A stretch of DNA of 64,000 bases from Pseudomonas sp. CFBP 13711 (GTDB taxonomy: Bacteria > Pseudomonadota > Gammaproteobacteria > Pseudomonadales > Pseudomonadaceae), in the NCBI RefSeq assembly GCF_014842265.1, contig NZ_JACYVI010000001.1, positions 732,701 through 796,700 of the forward strand. The letters run 5' to 3'. Shown piece after piece: positions 19,219 through 28,158 of the stretch. Every line of letters starts with the position of its first letter. Within the stretch, counting starts at the first letter, position 1. The notes beneath the pieces were generated by a model. It was not told the DNA's origin. It did no database searches and saw nothing but the letters and a program-made list of their open reading frames with translations. Both the position numbers and the translations under genes were made by a program.

Positions 19219-20934
19219 ATGCGTACCAGTCAATATTTGCTCGCCACACAGAAAGAAACGCCATCCGATGCGGTCGTGATCAGCCATCAGCTGATGCTTC
19301 GTGCCGGCATGATCCGCAAACTTGCCTCCGGTCTGTACACCTGGCTCCCCATGGGCCTGCGGGTACTGCGCAAGGTCGAAGCGGTGGTTCGCGAAGAGAT
19401 GAACGCAGCGGGCGCGCTGGAAGTGTTGATGCCGGGTATTCAGCCGGCAGAGCTCTGGCAGGAGTCGGGCCGCTGGGAACAGTACGGCCCTGAGCTGTTG
19501 CGCTTGAAAGACCGTCACGATCGCGATTTCTGCGCGGGCCCGACCCACGAAGAGGTCATCACCGATCTGGCCCGCAACGAACTCAACAGCTATAAACAGC
19601 TGCCCATCAACATGTATCAGATCCAGACCAAATTCCGTGACGAAATCCGCCCGCGATTCGGTTTGATGCGCGGCCGCGAGTTCATCATGAAGGACGCCTA
19701 TTCCTTCCATGCGACCCAGGATTCCCTGCAGGAAACCTACGACCGTATGCATCAGGCGTACTGCAACGTGTTCACTCGTCTGGGCCTGAACTTCCGCCCG
19801 GTCGTGGCCGACAACGGCTCCATTGGTGGCGCGGGCTCCCATGAGTTCCACGTGCTGGCCGAGTCCGGCGAAGACGACATCGTGTTCAGCGACACCTCCG
19901 ACTACGCCGCGAACATTGAAAAGGCTGAAGCCATTCCGCGCGAGGCCAGCCGCCCTGCGCCGACAGAAGAGCTGCGCCTTGTCGACACCCCTGACGCGAA
20001 GACCATCGCGGCCCTGGTCGAGCAGTTCAATCTGCCGATCGAAAAGACCGTCAAGACGCTGGTTGTGCATGCCGCTGAAGAAGGCAAGCTGATTGCGCTG
20101 ATTATCCGTGGCGATCACGAACTCAACGAAATCAAGGCGTCGAATCTGGAGCAAGTCGCCAGCCCGCTGGTCATGGCCTCCGAAGCCGAACTGCGCGATG
20201 CCATTGGCGCCGGCGCGGGTTCCCTCGGCCCGCTGAATCTGCCGCTGCCGTGCATCATCGACCGCTCGGTTGAGCTGATGAGCGACTTCGGTATTGGCGC
20301 GAACATCGACGACAAGCACTACTTCGGCGTCAACTGGGAGCGGGACCTGCCTGTTCCGACCGTCGCTGACCTGCGTAACGTCGTCGCCGGCGACCCGAGC
20401 CCGGATGGTCAGGGCAACGTGATCATCAAGCGCGGCATCGAAGTCGGGCACATCTTCCAGCTGGGCACCAAGTACAGCGACGCGATGAAGTGCCAGGTGC
20501 TGGGCGAGAACGGCAAGCCGGTCACACTGACCATGGGCTGCTACGGGATTGGTGTGTCGCGCGTTGTGGCTGCCGCGATCGAGCAGAACAACGACGCAAA
20601 CGGCATCATCTGGAGCGACGCGCTCGCGCCTTTCCAGATCGCCCTCGTGCCGCTGCGCTACGAAACCGATGCGGTTAAAGAGGCAACCGACAAGCTGTAC
20701 GCCGAACTGACGGCTGCCGGCTTCGAAGTGTTGCTGGATGACCGCGACAAGAAGACCAGCCCGGGGATCAAGTTCGCTGACATGGAACTGATCGGCATTC
20801 CGCATCGCATCGTGGTCAGTGACCGTGGTCTTGCCGAGGGTAACCTCGAATACAAGAGCCGCACCGAAGCCGAAGCGCAGGCCCTGCCTGTCGCCGATGT
20901 GTTGTCTTTCATCAAGGACCGGATCAAGCGCTGA
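19219..20934 (+). CDS. proS: Prolyl-tRNA synthetase (bacterial type with editing domain)
   Basis: This class II synthetase has 571 residues. It contains motif 1 ([17 protein letters not shown]), the [10 protein letters not shown] segment, motif 2 ([20 protein letters not shown]), an inserted YbaK-like editing domain (about 220-400, with [15 protein letters not shown]), motif 3 ([14 protein letters not shown]), and a C-terminal anticodon-binding domain ([18 protein letters not shown]). An inserted editing domain marks the bacterial form that clears Ala-tRNA-Pro. Confidence 0.97.
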   Translation: MRTSQYLLATQKETPSDAVVISHQLMLRAGMIRKLASGLYTWLPMGLRVLRKVEAVVREEMNAAGALEVLMPGIQPAELWQESGRWEQYGPELLRLKDRHDRDFCAGPTHEEVITDLARNELNSYKQLPINMYQIQTKFRDEIRPRFGLMRGREFIMKDAYSFHATQDSLQETYDRMHQAYCNVFTRLGLNFRPVVADNGSIGGAGSHEFHVLAESGEDDIVFSDTSDYAANIEKAEAIPREASRPAPTEELRLVDTPDAKTIAALVEQFNLPIEKTVKTLVVHAAEEGKLIALIIRGDHELNEIKASNLEQVASPLVMASEAELRDAIGAGAGSLGPLNLPLPCIIDRSVELMSDFGIGANIDDKHYFGVNWERDLPVPTVADLRNVVAGDPSPDGQGNVIIKRGIEVGHIFQLGTKYSDAMKCQVLGENGKPVTLTMGCYGIGVSRVVAAAIEQNNDANGIIWSDALAPFQIALVPLRYETDAVKEATDKLYAELTAAGFEVLLDDRDKKTSPGIKFADMELIGIPHRIVVSDRGLAEGNLEYKSRTEAEAQALPVADVLSFIKDRIKR

Positions 20935-20941
20935 CCGGATT

Positions 20942-20970
20942 GCGCGCCTGCGATTGTGCAGGCGCGCTTT
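20942..20970 (+). terminator. Hairpin terminator after proS
   Basis: A perfect 10-bp stem GCGCGCCTGC / GCAGGCGCGC with a six-base loop followed by TTT lies seven bases past the proS stop. The T tract is short, so partial read-through into the lipoprotein gene is likely. Confidence 0.65.
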
Positions 20971-21017
20971 CATCCGCCACGCCTCTGCTATGCGCCTTAC
21001 CTGCACCTAGAGATCTC

Positions 21018-21974
21018 ATGTTCAAGCGAAATCCCTCACGTCTCGCAGGCGCTGTGTTGTGCACCAGCCTGTTTCTTGGCGGCTGTGCCAATCATCTGTC
21101 TCAACGCAGCGAGCATGAAGAACGTGTCGAGCGCAAATTGCTCGACCACAGTTTTCAGGTCGACCTTGGCGATCCCAAGACGCTGGAATTGCCCCAGCGC
21201 CGGATACGCATCCACGAGCTGAAAACCTTCGACATCACCGAATTCGAAGTCACCCGGCACTACGACCGGTACACGCCGTATCAGCCGTGGCGGGAAGTCT
21301 ATGAAATCCCACTGGGCGCGGTGGCCATCGTCGCGGGCATCGGCGCCAATGTGGTCAACGTACTGACGTTTGGCAGTCTGCCCGACAGTGTCACCAAGGA
21401 CTGGCTCACTTACGGCGTCGCGGGGGTCAACCCGTTCATGAACGCACCCTCCCATGGTCGCGCTCAACAGAACCTGGCCGGTATCGACGAAGTACAGCGC
21501 GATCACCGCGTCGAGCATTCGAGTCTGCCGTGGAGTGAAGCGCCGGTTGAAGTCACCGCGGGCAAAGAGACCCACGAGTTGAATACGGACCGTAACGGCG
21601 TGCTGCGCGTGAATCTGCTGGACAGCCCGTTCGCCGAGCAGAACCTCAGCTATGTCACGCAACTGAACATCAAAGTGCAGGATGAGCAAAGCAACGTTCA
21701 GGCAACTGCCACGTTGCCACTGAGCAAATCACTGCGCGGCAAGCTGATTGAAGCCCACGACCTGATCTACGACGATCTGGAAGATGACGAAGTCAGCCAG
21801 TGGGTGCATCGCGTCAAGCGCCTGTCCGAGCTGGGACTGGAAGAGGAAGCCAGTGAGCTGGAACAGTCATTGATCGAGCTGACCCGCAACGATCCGCAGT
21901 TGCAGCACGAATTCCTTCGGGCACTGGCAAAAGATGCTGGTCGCCTGGTCGCGGTACCGCCGGGCAGCGAATAG
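21018..21974 (+). CDS. Uncharacterised outer-membrane-type lipoprotein
   Basis: The 318-residue protein starts MFKRNPSRLAG and has a lipobox LFLGGC (Cys23), so it should be lipidated. Residue +2 is Ala (CANHLS), which favours export to the outer membrane. After a charged region comes a hydrophobic, Gly-rich segment (about 98-125, PLGAVAIVAGIGANVVNVL) that could be a second membrane contact, then a soluble domain, and a C-terminal Glu/Leu-rich helix (LGLEEEASELEQSLIEL). I do not recognise a named family. It follows proS, with a hairpin between them, and converges on dinB. Confidence 0.75.
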   Translation: MFKRNPSRLAGAVLCTSLFLGGCANHLSQRSEHEERVERKLLDHSFQVDLGDPKTLELPQRRIRIHELKTFDITEFEVTRHYDRYTPYQPWREVYEIPLGAVAIVAGIGANVVNVLTFGSLPDSVTKDWLTYGVAGVNPFMNAPSHGRAQQNLAGIDEVQRDHRVEHSSLPWSEAPVEVTAGKETHELNTDRNGVLRVNLLDSPFAEQNLSYVTQLNIKVQDEQSNVQATATLPLSKSLRGKLIEAHDLIYDDLEDDEVSQWVHRVKRLSELGLEEEASELEQSLIELTRNDPQLQHEFLRALAKDAGRLVAVPPGSE

Positions 21975-21991
21975 CCTGGCCTGAACCAGTC

Positions 21992-23050
21992 TCAGCTGAA
22001 CAACTCGAGCTGCTCATGGGCAGCCCGAAGGTCATGCAGACGTACACCAATCCCAAGCAATCGCACCGGCTTACCGCCCCGTGCGAACGCCTGGGTCAAC
22101 AGTTGCTCATAACTGCTCAAGTCCCGCCCTGCCCCCGCCTGTTCCAGCGTTGTCTGGGTGAAGTCATGAAACTTGACCTTTACGAACGGTTTGCCAGGGC
22201 GGTAAAGGGTGTCAATCCGCGCGATGCGGTCGTTCAACGTTTCCAGCAATGCCGGCAGCATCAGCAGGCAACTGGCGAGGTCCGGCAGATCAGTGTCATA
22301 GGTATTTTCGACACTGACCGACTGGCGGCGATTGTCGTTCTGCACGGGCCGCTCATCCACACCATGGGCCAGATTCCACAGCCGCTCGCCAAATGAGCCG
22401 AATTCCCGCACCAGCGAAAGCTTGCTCCAGCCGCGCAAATCGGCGCAGGTGATGATGCCGAGGCGGCCCAGCTTGTCGGCCGTTACTTTGCCAACGCCGT
22501 GTAACTTGGACACCGGCAATTCGGAGACAAAGTCTTCCACCTGATCCGGGGTAATGACAAACAACCCGTTGGGCTTTTTCCAGTCGCTGGCGATCTTGGC
22601 CAGAAACTTGTTCGGAGCGACGCCGGCGGAAACGGTGATGTGCAACTGATTGGAAACGCGCCGCCGAATGTCCTGGGCGATCCGCGTCGCACTGCCGGAA
22701 AAGTGCTCGCATTCCGTGACATCCAGATAAGCCTCATCCAGCGACAGCGGCTCGATCAGATCGGTGTAGTCACGGAAGATCGTCTGGATCTCTTTCGATG
22801 CTTCTTTATAGGCATCCATTCTCGGTTTGACGATGGTGAGATCCGGGCACAGCGTCAGCGCATGTCGGGATGACATCGCGGAGCGGATGCCGTAGGCCCG
22901 AGCTTCGTAGTTGCAGGTCGCAATGACACCCCGCCGTTCAGCCGACCCGCCGACTGCCAACGGCTTGCCGGCCAGACGCGGGTCGTCGCGCATCTCAATA
23001 GCGGCGTAGAAGCAATCACAGTCGATATGGATGATTTTGCGCTGCGGCAT
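21992..23050 (-). CDS. dinB: DNA polymerase IV (Y-family)
   Basis: DinB is an error-prone translesion polymerase. The start MPQRKIIHIDCDCFYAAIE puts the first catalytic Asp early, as in the family (352 residues). The SLDEAYLDVTE motif holds the other two metal-binding acids (about 102-112), helix-hairpin-helix motifs follow (LHGVGKVTADKLGRLGI), and the protein ends QLELFS, a canonical beta-clamp-binding motif. I saw no LexA-like CTG-N10-CAG site directly upstream. Confidence 0.96.
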   Translation of the reverse strand: MPQRKIIHIDCDCFYAAIEMRDDPRLAGKPLAVGGSAERRGVIATCNYEARAYGIRSAMSSRHALTLCPDLTIVKPRMDAYKEASKEIQTIFRDYTDLIEPLSLDEAYLDVTECEHFSGSATRIAQDIRRRVSNQLHITVSAGVAPNKFLAKIASDWKKPNGLFVITPDQVEDFVSELPVSKLHGVGKVTADKLGRLGIITCADLRGWSKLSLVREFGSFGERLWNLAHGVDERPVQNDNRRQSVSVENTYDTDLPDLASCLLMLPALLETLNDRIARIDTLYRPGKPFVKVKFHDFTQTTLEQAGAGRDLSSYEQLLTQAFARGGKPVRLLGIGVRLHDLRAAHEQLELFS

Positions 23051-23246
23051 CACATAGGGTCGTAGGAAAACGGTCGAGCAGTATCTCATTCACGCGACTT
23101 TCTGACACTGAATAAGCCTCGTCCCCTACGGCCATGCCACTCCAAGAAACCGCCCCTGAAAGTCCCGAAAGCGAGACGCGCCATGGCTCTCCGCGACACG
23201 TTCACGCTAACCGATTGAAGAAAAAGCCTTTTTTTCTGCCGATTGC

Positions 23247-23274
23247 TTGACAGCCCGGCGATCCTCTGTAGAAT
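23247..23274 (+). promoter_or_regulatory. Promoter of first initiator tRNA
   Basis: TTGACA (23247-23252) and TAGAAT (23269-23274) with a 16-bp spacer stand 13 bases before the tRNA 5' end. Confidence 0.8.
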
Positions 23275-23287
23275 GCCGCCACACAGA

Positions 23288-23364
<77 letters not shown>

Positions 23365-23374
23365 AACATCAAAA

Positions 23375-23402
23375 AAGGCTACTCGAAAGAGTGGCCTTTT
23401 TT
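23375..23402 (+). terminator. Intrinsic terminator of tRNA-fMet copy 1
   Basis: A 10-bp stem (AAGGCTACTC / GAGTGGCCTT, one G-T pair) capped by a GAAA tetraloop and followed by T6. Confidence 0.92.
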
Positions 23403-23591
23403 GTGGCTGTCATTTGGGGAAGCGCGATCCCGCCGCCCTCTCCACCCAGCGCTTCATATTAATGAAACAAGGCCTGTGGATGATGGCGACCTGCTGTCAG
23501 GCGCGGATTGCGATAAAAGCCTTGTCCAACCGCCACTTAGGCGCCCCAACGCTCCCGATGCGGTTATTTTGTCGATCCCTGGCATTAAAGG

Positions 23592-23619
23592 TTGACACTT
23601 CGTCGTTCGACTGTAGAAT
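23592..23619 (+). promoter_or_regulatory. Promoter of second initiator tRNA
   Basis: TTGACA (23592-23597) and TAGAAT (23614-23619), again with 16 bp between them. The spacer differs from copy 1 while the boxes are conserved. Confidence 0.8.
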
Positions 23620-23632
23620 GCCGCCACACAGA

Positions 23633-23709
<77 letters not shown>

Positions 23710-23716
23710 ACATCTA

Positions 23717-23748
23717 AAAAGGCTACTCGAAAGAGTGGCCTTTTTTTT
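23717..23748 (+). terminator. Intrinsic terminator of tRNA-fMet copy 2
   Basis: Same hairpin with GAAA loop as after copy 1, followed by eight T. Confidence 0.92.
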
Positions 23749-24039
23749 GCCTCGCTGAAAGCGCTCGAACAGCGGGCCGGAATCCTTGTCACATCCCATT
23801 ACCGGGGTGCGTTCATCCGAGAGGTCTTGTTACTGTATGTTGCCGGGAGCGATAGTTTTGATCTCCCCTGCCGATACGCTGGCCAACGACTGAACCTAGA
23901 CTGAACGGTCACCGATACGTATCCGTGGTATTCGCCCGTTAGACGTTCAAGCGCTAACATCCTGAATTATTTTTTGCGTAGGGATTGGTAACTTGGCTGT
24001 ATACCTCCATCCTGTCGCGCACGATCCAAGGAGTGATTG
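23749..24039. other. Intergenic region upstream of the A-PG synthase gene
   Basis: No gene or strong promoter match is evident. The region ends with a strong AAGGAG site six bases before the ATG of the next gene. Confidence 0.4.
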
Positions 24040-26682
24040 ATGCGCGCCAACCCGTCCGACACAAACGAAGCAGTGACGGAGCATCCTCCGGCTCCCCCGA
24101 AACGACTGCGTCTACGCGAACTGGTGAGCAAGTACCGTCAACCCATTGGGTTAGGCGTCACCATCCTGCTGTTCGCCATCGCCCTGATCGCCTGTCGGCA
24201 CATGCTGACCGAGCTGGACATCTACGCTCTGCAGGATTCGCTGCTCAGTGTGCCGCTGCCTTCTCTGGCCGGCGCAGTGCTGGCGACTGCCATCGGGTTC
24301 GTGATTCTGCTGGGCTACGAGTGGTCCGCCAGTCGCTACGCCAATGTCGATCTGCCGCCGAAGTCGCTGATCATGGGCGGGTTTTGCGCGTTCGCCATCG
24401 GCAACGCCGTAGGCCTGTCGATGCTGTCCGGCGGCTCGGTTCGTTACCGCCTTTACTCGCGATTGGGACTGGGTGCGGGCGAAGTTGCCCACATGACCCT
24501 GTTTGCCAGCCTGTCCTTGGGTTGCGCACTTCCCCCGCTGGCTGCCCTCGCGACCTTGAGCGACCTGCCCGCCGCTTCGCTGGCTCTGCATGTATCAGTG
24601 CCGGTACTGGCAACCGTTGCAGTCGCCGTGCTCGCGTTCAGTCTGATTCTGGGTTATGCCATCTATCGCCGACGCCTGCCGGAACAGACGATCCCGCATA
24701 ACCTGCTGGTCCGCGCCGGCCGCCGCACCCTGCGTCTGCCTGGCGTACGCCTGACCCTGATGCAGTTGGTGATTACTGCGCTGGACGTCGCCGCCGCTGC
24801 TGCCGTCCTCTATCTGTTGCTGCCCTCCGCCCCGCCCTTCGGTGCGTTCCTGCTGGTTTACCTGCTGGCCCTGGCCGCAGGTGTCCTCAGCCACGTGCCC
24901 GGTGGCGTCGGCGTCTTTGAAGCCATTCTGCTCGCCGCCTTTGCCGACGAGCTGGGCGCCGCACCGCTGGCCGCCGCGCTGCTGCTGTACCGCCTGATCT
25001 ACGTGGTGATGCCGCTGCTGATCGCTTGTCTGGTACTGCTTTACAGCGAGGCCAAGCGACTATTGTTTGCGCAACAAGCCATGCGCGTTGCGTCAGGCCT
25101 TGGCGCTCCGATTCTGGCGTTGCTGGTATTTCTCTCCGGCGTGGTGCTGCTGTTTTCCGGCTCGACCCCCGAGATCGACACCCGCCTGGAGAGCCTCGGC
25201 TTCCTCATTCCCCATCGACTGATCGACGCCTCTCACTTCGGCGCCAGCCTGATCGGCGTGCTCTGCCTGTTGCTCGCGCAGGGCCTGCGTCGTCGCCTGT
25301 CGGCGGCGTGGATGCTGACCACGATTCTGCTGTTTGTGGGCTCCATTCTGTCGATCCTCAAGGGTTTCGACTGGGAAGAAGCGAGTCTGCTGCTGCTGAC
25401 CGCGTGCCTGCTGACCATCTTCCGTCGCTCGTTCTACCGTCCGAGTCGCTTGCTGGAACTGCCGTTTTCACCGCTGTATCTGGTCGCCAGTGTCTGCGTG
25501 CTGGGTGCTTCGGTCTGGCTGCTGCTGTTCGCCTATCAAGACGTGCCCTACAGCCACCAGCTGTGGTGGCAGTTCACACTGGACGCCGATGCCCCACGGG
25601 GTCTGCGCTCGGCGCTCGGAAGCGCGGTGTTGCTGCTGATCGTCTCGCTGACCTGGCTGCTGCGTACCGCGCGCCCTGTGATCAACCTGCCAGATGAGGC
25701 ACAGCTGGCCAAAGCCGCGGAGATCATCAAAGCATCCAGCCAGCCCGATGGCGGTTTGGTGCTGACCGGCGACAAGGCCGTGCTGATGCACCCTGACGGC
25801 AATGCGTTTCTGATGTACGCCCATCGCGGCCGCAGCCTGGTTGCGCTGTACGATCCGATCGGCCCGACCCAGCAGCGGGCCGAGCTGATCTGGCAGTTCC
25901 GCGATCTGTGTGACGTTCACCATGCCCGCCCGGTGTTCTATCAGGTGCGTGCGGAGAACCTGCCGTTCTACATGGACATCGGCCTGACTGCGATCAAGCT
26001 GGGCGAAGAGGCCCGAGTCGATCTGCACAAGTTCGACATCGAAGCCAAGGGCAAGGAAATGAAGGACCTGCGCTACACCTGGAATCGGGGTGGGCGCGAC
26101 GGTCTGTCGCTGGAAATCTACGAAGTGGGTCAAGCGCCCATGGACGAGCTCAAAGTGATTTCCGATGCGTGGCTGATGGGCAAGAACGTGCGCGAGAAAG
26201 GCTTCTCCCTCGGGCGCTTCAGCCTGGATTACCTCAAGCATTTCCGCATCGCCATCGTGCATTTCCAGGGCAAGCCGGTCGCGTTCTCCAATTTGCTGGA
26301 GACCTCGCGCAATGATCTGGCGAGCCTGGACCTCATGCGCTCGCACCCGGAAGCGCCGAAGCTGACCATGGAATTCATGATGGTCGGGCTGATCCTGCAT
26401 TACAAAAAAGAAGGTTACGCCCGCTTCAGCCTCGGCATGGTCCCGTTGTCCGGGCTGCAACCGCGACGTGGCGCGCCCTTGACCCAACGTCTGGGCTCGA
26501 TGGTGTTCAGCCGTGGCGAGCAGCTCTACAACTTCCAGGGGCTGCGCCGTTTCAAAGACAAATTCCAGCCTGACTGGGAACCTCGTTACATGGCCGTGCC
26601 CGCAGGACTTGATCCGCTCGTGGCACTGGCAGATACCGCCGCCCTGATTGCGGGCGGCCTGACTGGATTGGTGAAACGCTGA
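24040..26682 (+). CDS. mprF: Phosphatidylglycerol aminoacyltransferase, MprF type (A-PG synthase)
   Basis: The 880-residue membrane enzyme has an N-terminal block of about 13-14 hydrophobic helices (residues about 35-540), expected to act as lipid flippase, and a C-terminal cytosolic DUF2156 / GNAT-like domain (about 550-880, with LVALYDPIGP and FSLGMVPLSGL) that transfers an amino acid from aminoacyl-tRNA to phosphatidylglycerol. The counterpart in P. aeruginosa, PA0920, makes alanyl-phosphatidylglycerol, which raises tolerance to cationic peptides and acid; Ala is therefore likely but not shown. AAGGAG precedes the ATG; a TTG one codon upstream is less likely. The stop overlaps the next start (TGATG). 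Confidence 0.93.
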   Translation: MRANPSDTNEAVTEHPPAPPKRLRLRELVSKYRQPIGLGVTILLFAIALIACRHMLTELDIYALQDSLLSVPLPSLAGAVLATAIGFVILLGYEWSASRYANVDLPPKSLIMGGFCAFAIGNAVGLSMLSGGSVRYRLYSRLGLGAGEVAHMTLFASLSLGCALPPLAALATLSDLPAASLALHVSVPVLATVAVAVLAFSLILGYAIYRRRLPEQTIPHNLLVRAGRRTLRLPGVRLTLMQLVITALDVAAAAAVLYLLLPSAPPFGAFLLVYLLALAAGVLSHVPGGVGVFEAILLAAFADELGAAPLAAALLLYRLIYVVMPLLIACLVLLYSEAKRLLFAQQAMRVASGLGAPILALLVFLSGVVLLFSGSTPEIDTRLESLGFLIPHRLIDASHFGASLIGVLCLLLAQGLRRRLSAAWMLTTILLFVGSILSILKGFDWEEASLLLLTACLLTIFRRSFYRPSRLLELPFSPLYLVASVCVLGASVWLLLFAYQDVPYSHQLWWQFTLDADAPRGLRSALGSAVLLLIVSLTWLLRTARPVINLPDEAQLAKAAEIIKASSQPDGGLVLTGDKAVLMHPDGNAFLMYAHRGRSLVALYDPIGPTQQRAELIWQFRDLCDVHHARPVFYQVRAENLPFYMDIGLTAIKLGEEARVDLHKFDIEAKGKEMKDLRYTWNRGGRDGLSLEIYEVGQAPMDELKVISDAWLMGKNVREKGFSLGRFSLDYLKHFRIAIVHFQGKPVAFSNLLETSRNDLASLDLMRSHPEAPKLTMEFMMVGLILHYKKEGYARFSLGMVPLSGLQPRRGAPLTQRLGSMVFSRGEQLYNFQGLRRFKDKFQPDWEPRYMAVPAGLDPLVALADTAALIAGGLTGLVKR

Positions 26683-27971
26683 TGATTCAACGCTACTGGC
26701 GCTTTTTGCTCGCAGCCCTGGTAATTCTGGTGGTGGCATTGGGTTTCTGGCTGTGGAACCGCCCCGCCGCGCAACCGACTCTTGAACACATCACCCTGGA
26801 TGACGGCTCTGCACTGATCCGGGTGGTGCCTTCGACCAAGGTGAAAACCCAGGTCGCGCTCGCCGTGACCACTGAAGAATCACTGACCGAGAAACAACTG
26901 CTCGCCTTGAGCTACGACGCTTCGGCCCGGGTCGTACAAGTGACGCTGCCGAAGGACGATTGTCAGCTTCAGGCGAAAACCTTCAATGCCGCGCTGCAGA
27001 AGCTCGACGGCGCGCCTGATCTGGTTGCCGGTGTCGGTGCGGGTGCTTCCCTGGCGTGGCGCTGGCTGGCCGGTCAGGACAACGACAATGCCCGGGCCAT
27101 CTCGGTTGGCTTCGTCCGCGATCAGCCGGGTTGCACCGACCCTGTGCCGAAGGCCGCCGCCCACGGCAAGTGGACGGTCGCCTGGAACGACGGCCCCGAC
27201 GACGAAAGCGCCACGCTGGTCCGTGACGCACCCAATACCGAAACCAGCATCAGCGACTACGACATCAAGTACCCGCAGGTGCTGAACAACGAAGTGCGCC
27301 GTCGCCTGATTGGGGGTGACGACAACGGTGGCCTGAACATTCCGGTGGTCGAGGTGCCGTCTTCCCAGCCCTCTGACACGGTGACGCTGTTTCTGTCCGG
27401 CGACGGTGGCTGGCGCGACCTGGACAAGGACGTGGCGGGCGACATGGCGAAAATGGGTGGCTACCCGGTCGTCGGCATCGACACCCTTCGTTACTACTGG
27501 GAGCACAAATCGCCAGAACAGACCGCCGCTGATCTGAGCGAGCTGATGGCCCATTACCGGCAGAAATGGGGCGCCAAGCATTTCGTGCTGGCGGGCTATT
27601 CCTTCGGCGCCGACGTGTTGCCAGCGATCTACAACCGCTTGCCGGAAGAAGACAAGGCGCGGGTCGACGGCATCATCCTGCTGGCCTTCGCCCGCACCGG
27701 CAGCTTCGAGATTGCCGTCGAAGGCTGGTTGGGCGCAGCCGGTAAGGAAGCGGCGACAGGCCCTGAAATGGCCAAGCTGCCCGGCGACAAGGTGTTGTGT
27801 GTCTATGGCATTGAAGAGAAGGATGAAAGCGGCTGTACGGAAACCACAGCACCTGGCGAGAAGATGCAACTGCCAGGCGGCCATCACTTCGACGAAGACT
27901 ACCCGGCCCTGGCCAAGCGCCTGAGTGCGGTGATCGACAAGTGGAAGGGCAAAGAACCCGCCGCGGAGTAA
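26682..27971 (+). CDS. VirJ-like periplasmic serine hydrolase (A-PG hydrolase)
   Basis: The 429-residue protein has an N-terminal membrane anchor or signal (about 6-22, FLLAALVILVVALGFWLW) and an alpha/beta-hydrolase C-terminal half resembling VirJ (from about 225, TLFLSGDGGWRDLDK). The nucleophile elbow GYSFGAD lies near residue 306. The paired gene PA0919 in P. aeruginosa encodes a periplasmic enzyme that deacylates alanyl-PG, keeping its level in check. The one-base TGATG overlap with the synthase gene supports a coupled synthesis/turnover pair. Confidence 0.9.
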   Translation: MIQRYWRFLLAALVILVVALGFWLWNRPAAQPTLEHITLDDGSALIRVVPSTKVKTQVALAVTTEESLTEKQLLALSYDASARVVQVTLPKDDCQLQAKTFNAALQKLDGAPDLVAGVGAGASLAWRWLAGQDNDNARAISVGFVRDQPGCTDPVPKAAAHGKWTVAWNDGPDDESATLVRDAPNTETSISDYDIKYPQVLNNEVRRRLIGGDDNGGLNIPVVEVPSSQPSDTVTLFLSGDGGWRDLDKDVAGDMAKMGGYPVVGIDTLRYYWEHKSPEQTAADLSELMAHYRQKWGAKHFVLAGYSFGADVLPAIYNRLPEEDKARVDGIILLAFARTGSFEIAVEGWLGAAGKEAATGPEMAKLPGDKVLCVYGIEEKDESGCTETTAPGEKMQLPGGHHFDEDYPALAKRLSAVIDKWKGKEPAAE

Positions 27972-27983
27972 TCGCCCGCCCAT

Positions 27984-28023
27984 AAAAAATCCCCGCTTTC
28001 TTGCGATTGCGGGGATTTTTTTG
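27984..28023. terminator. Bidirectional intrinsic terminator
   Basis: Stem AAAATCCCCGC / GCGGGGATTTT with a 12-base loop, A6 before and T7 after, ends the A-PG unit. It could also stop minus-strand transcription past kup. Confidence 0.88.
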
Positions 28024-28051
28024 TTTCAGCTACTCGCTGACGTGAGGCCGA

Positions 28052-28083
28052 CCTCTTTAGGACCGGCTTCAGCCGGGAAGAGG
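28052..28083. repeat. REP-like palindromic element
   Basis: A 32-base imperfect palindrome: outer arms CCTCTT / AAGAGG and inner arms ACCGGCT / AGCCGGG. Sequence and hairpin form resemble the short extragenic palindromes common in the P. fluorescens/syringae group. It lies between convergent genes, the usual setting. Confidence 0.55.
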
Positions 28084-28158
28084 CCAGTGCATACGCCATC
28101 AATCTCACGGCGTGACACCCGGCACACTCCCGGTTAAACCCCGCCGAAGCGGAGCTGC

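Noticed and set aside
17516..19264. A 582-codon minus-strand frame opposite oprD
   Set aside because: Antisense shadow of the porin gene; the composition is that of reverse-read Pseudomonas codons, with no domain pattern or ribosome site.
19183..21006. A 607-codon minus-strand frame opposite proS
   Set aside because: Shadow of ProRS, whose own motifs are intact. The frame has no recognisable domain and crosses the intergenic hairpin after proS.
23051..23246. LexA control of dinB
   Set aside because: No CTG-N10-CAG match is visible in the region directly upstream of dinB, unlike at recA.
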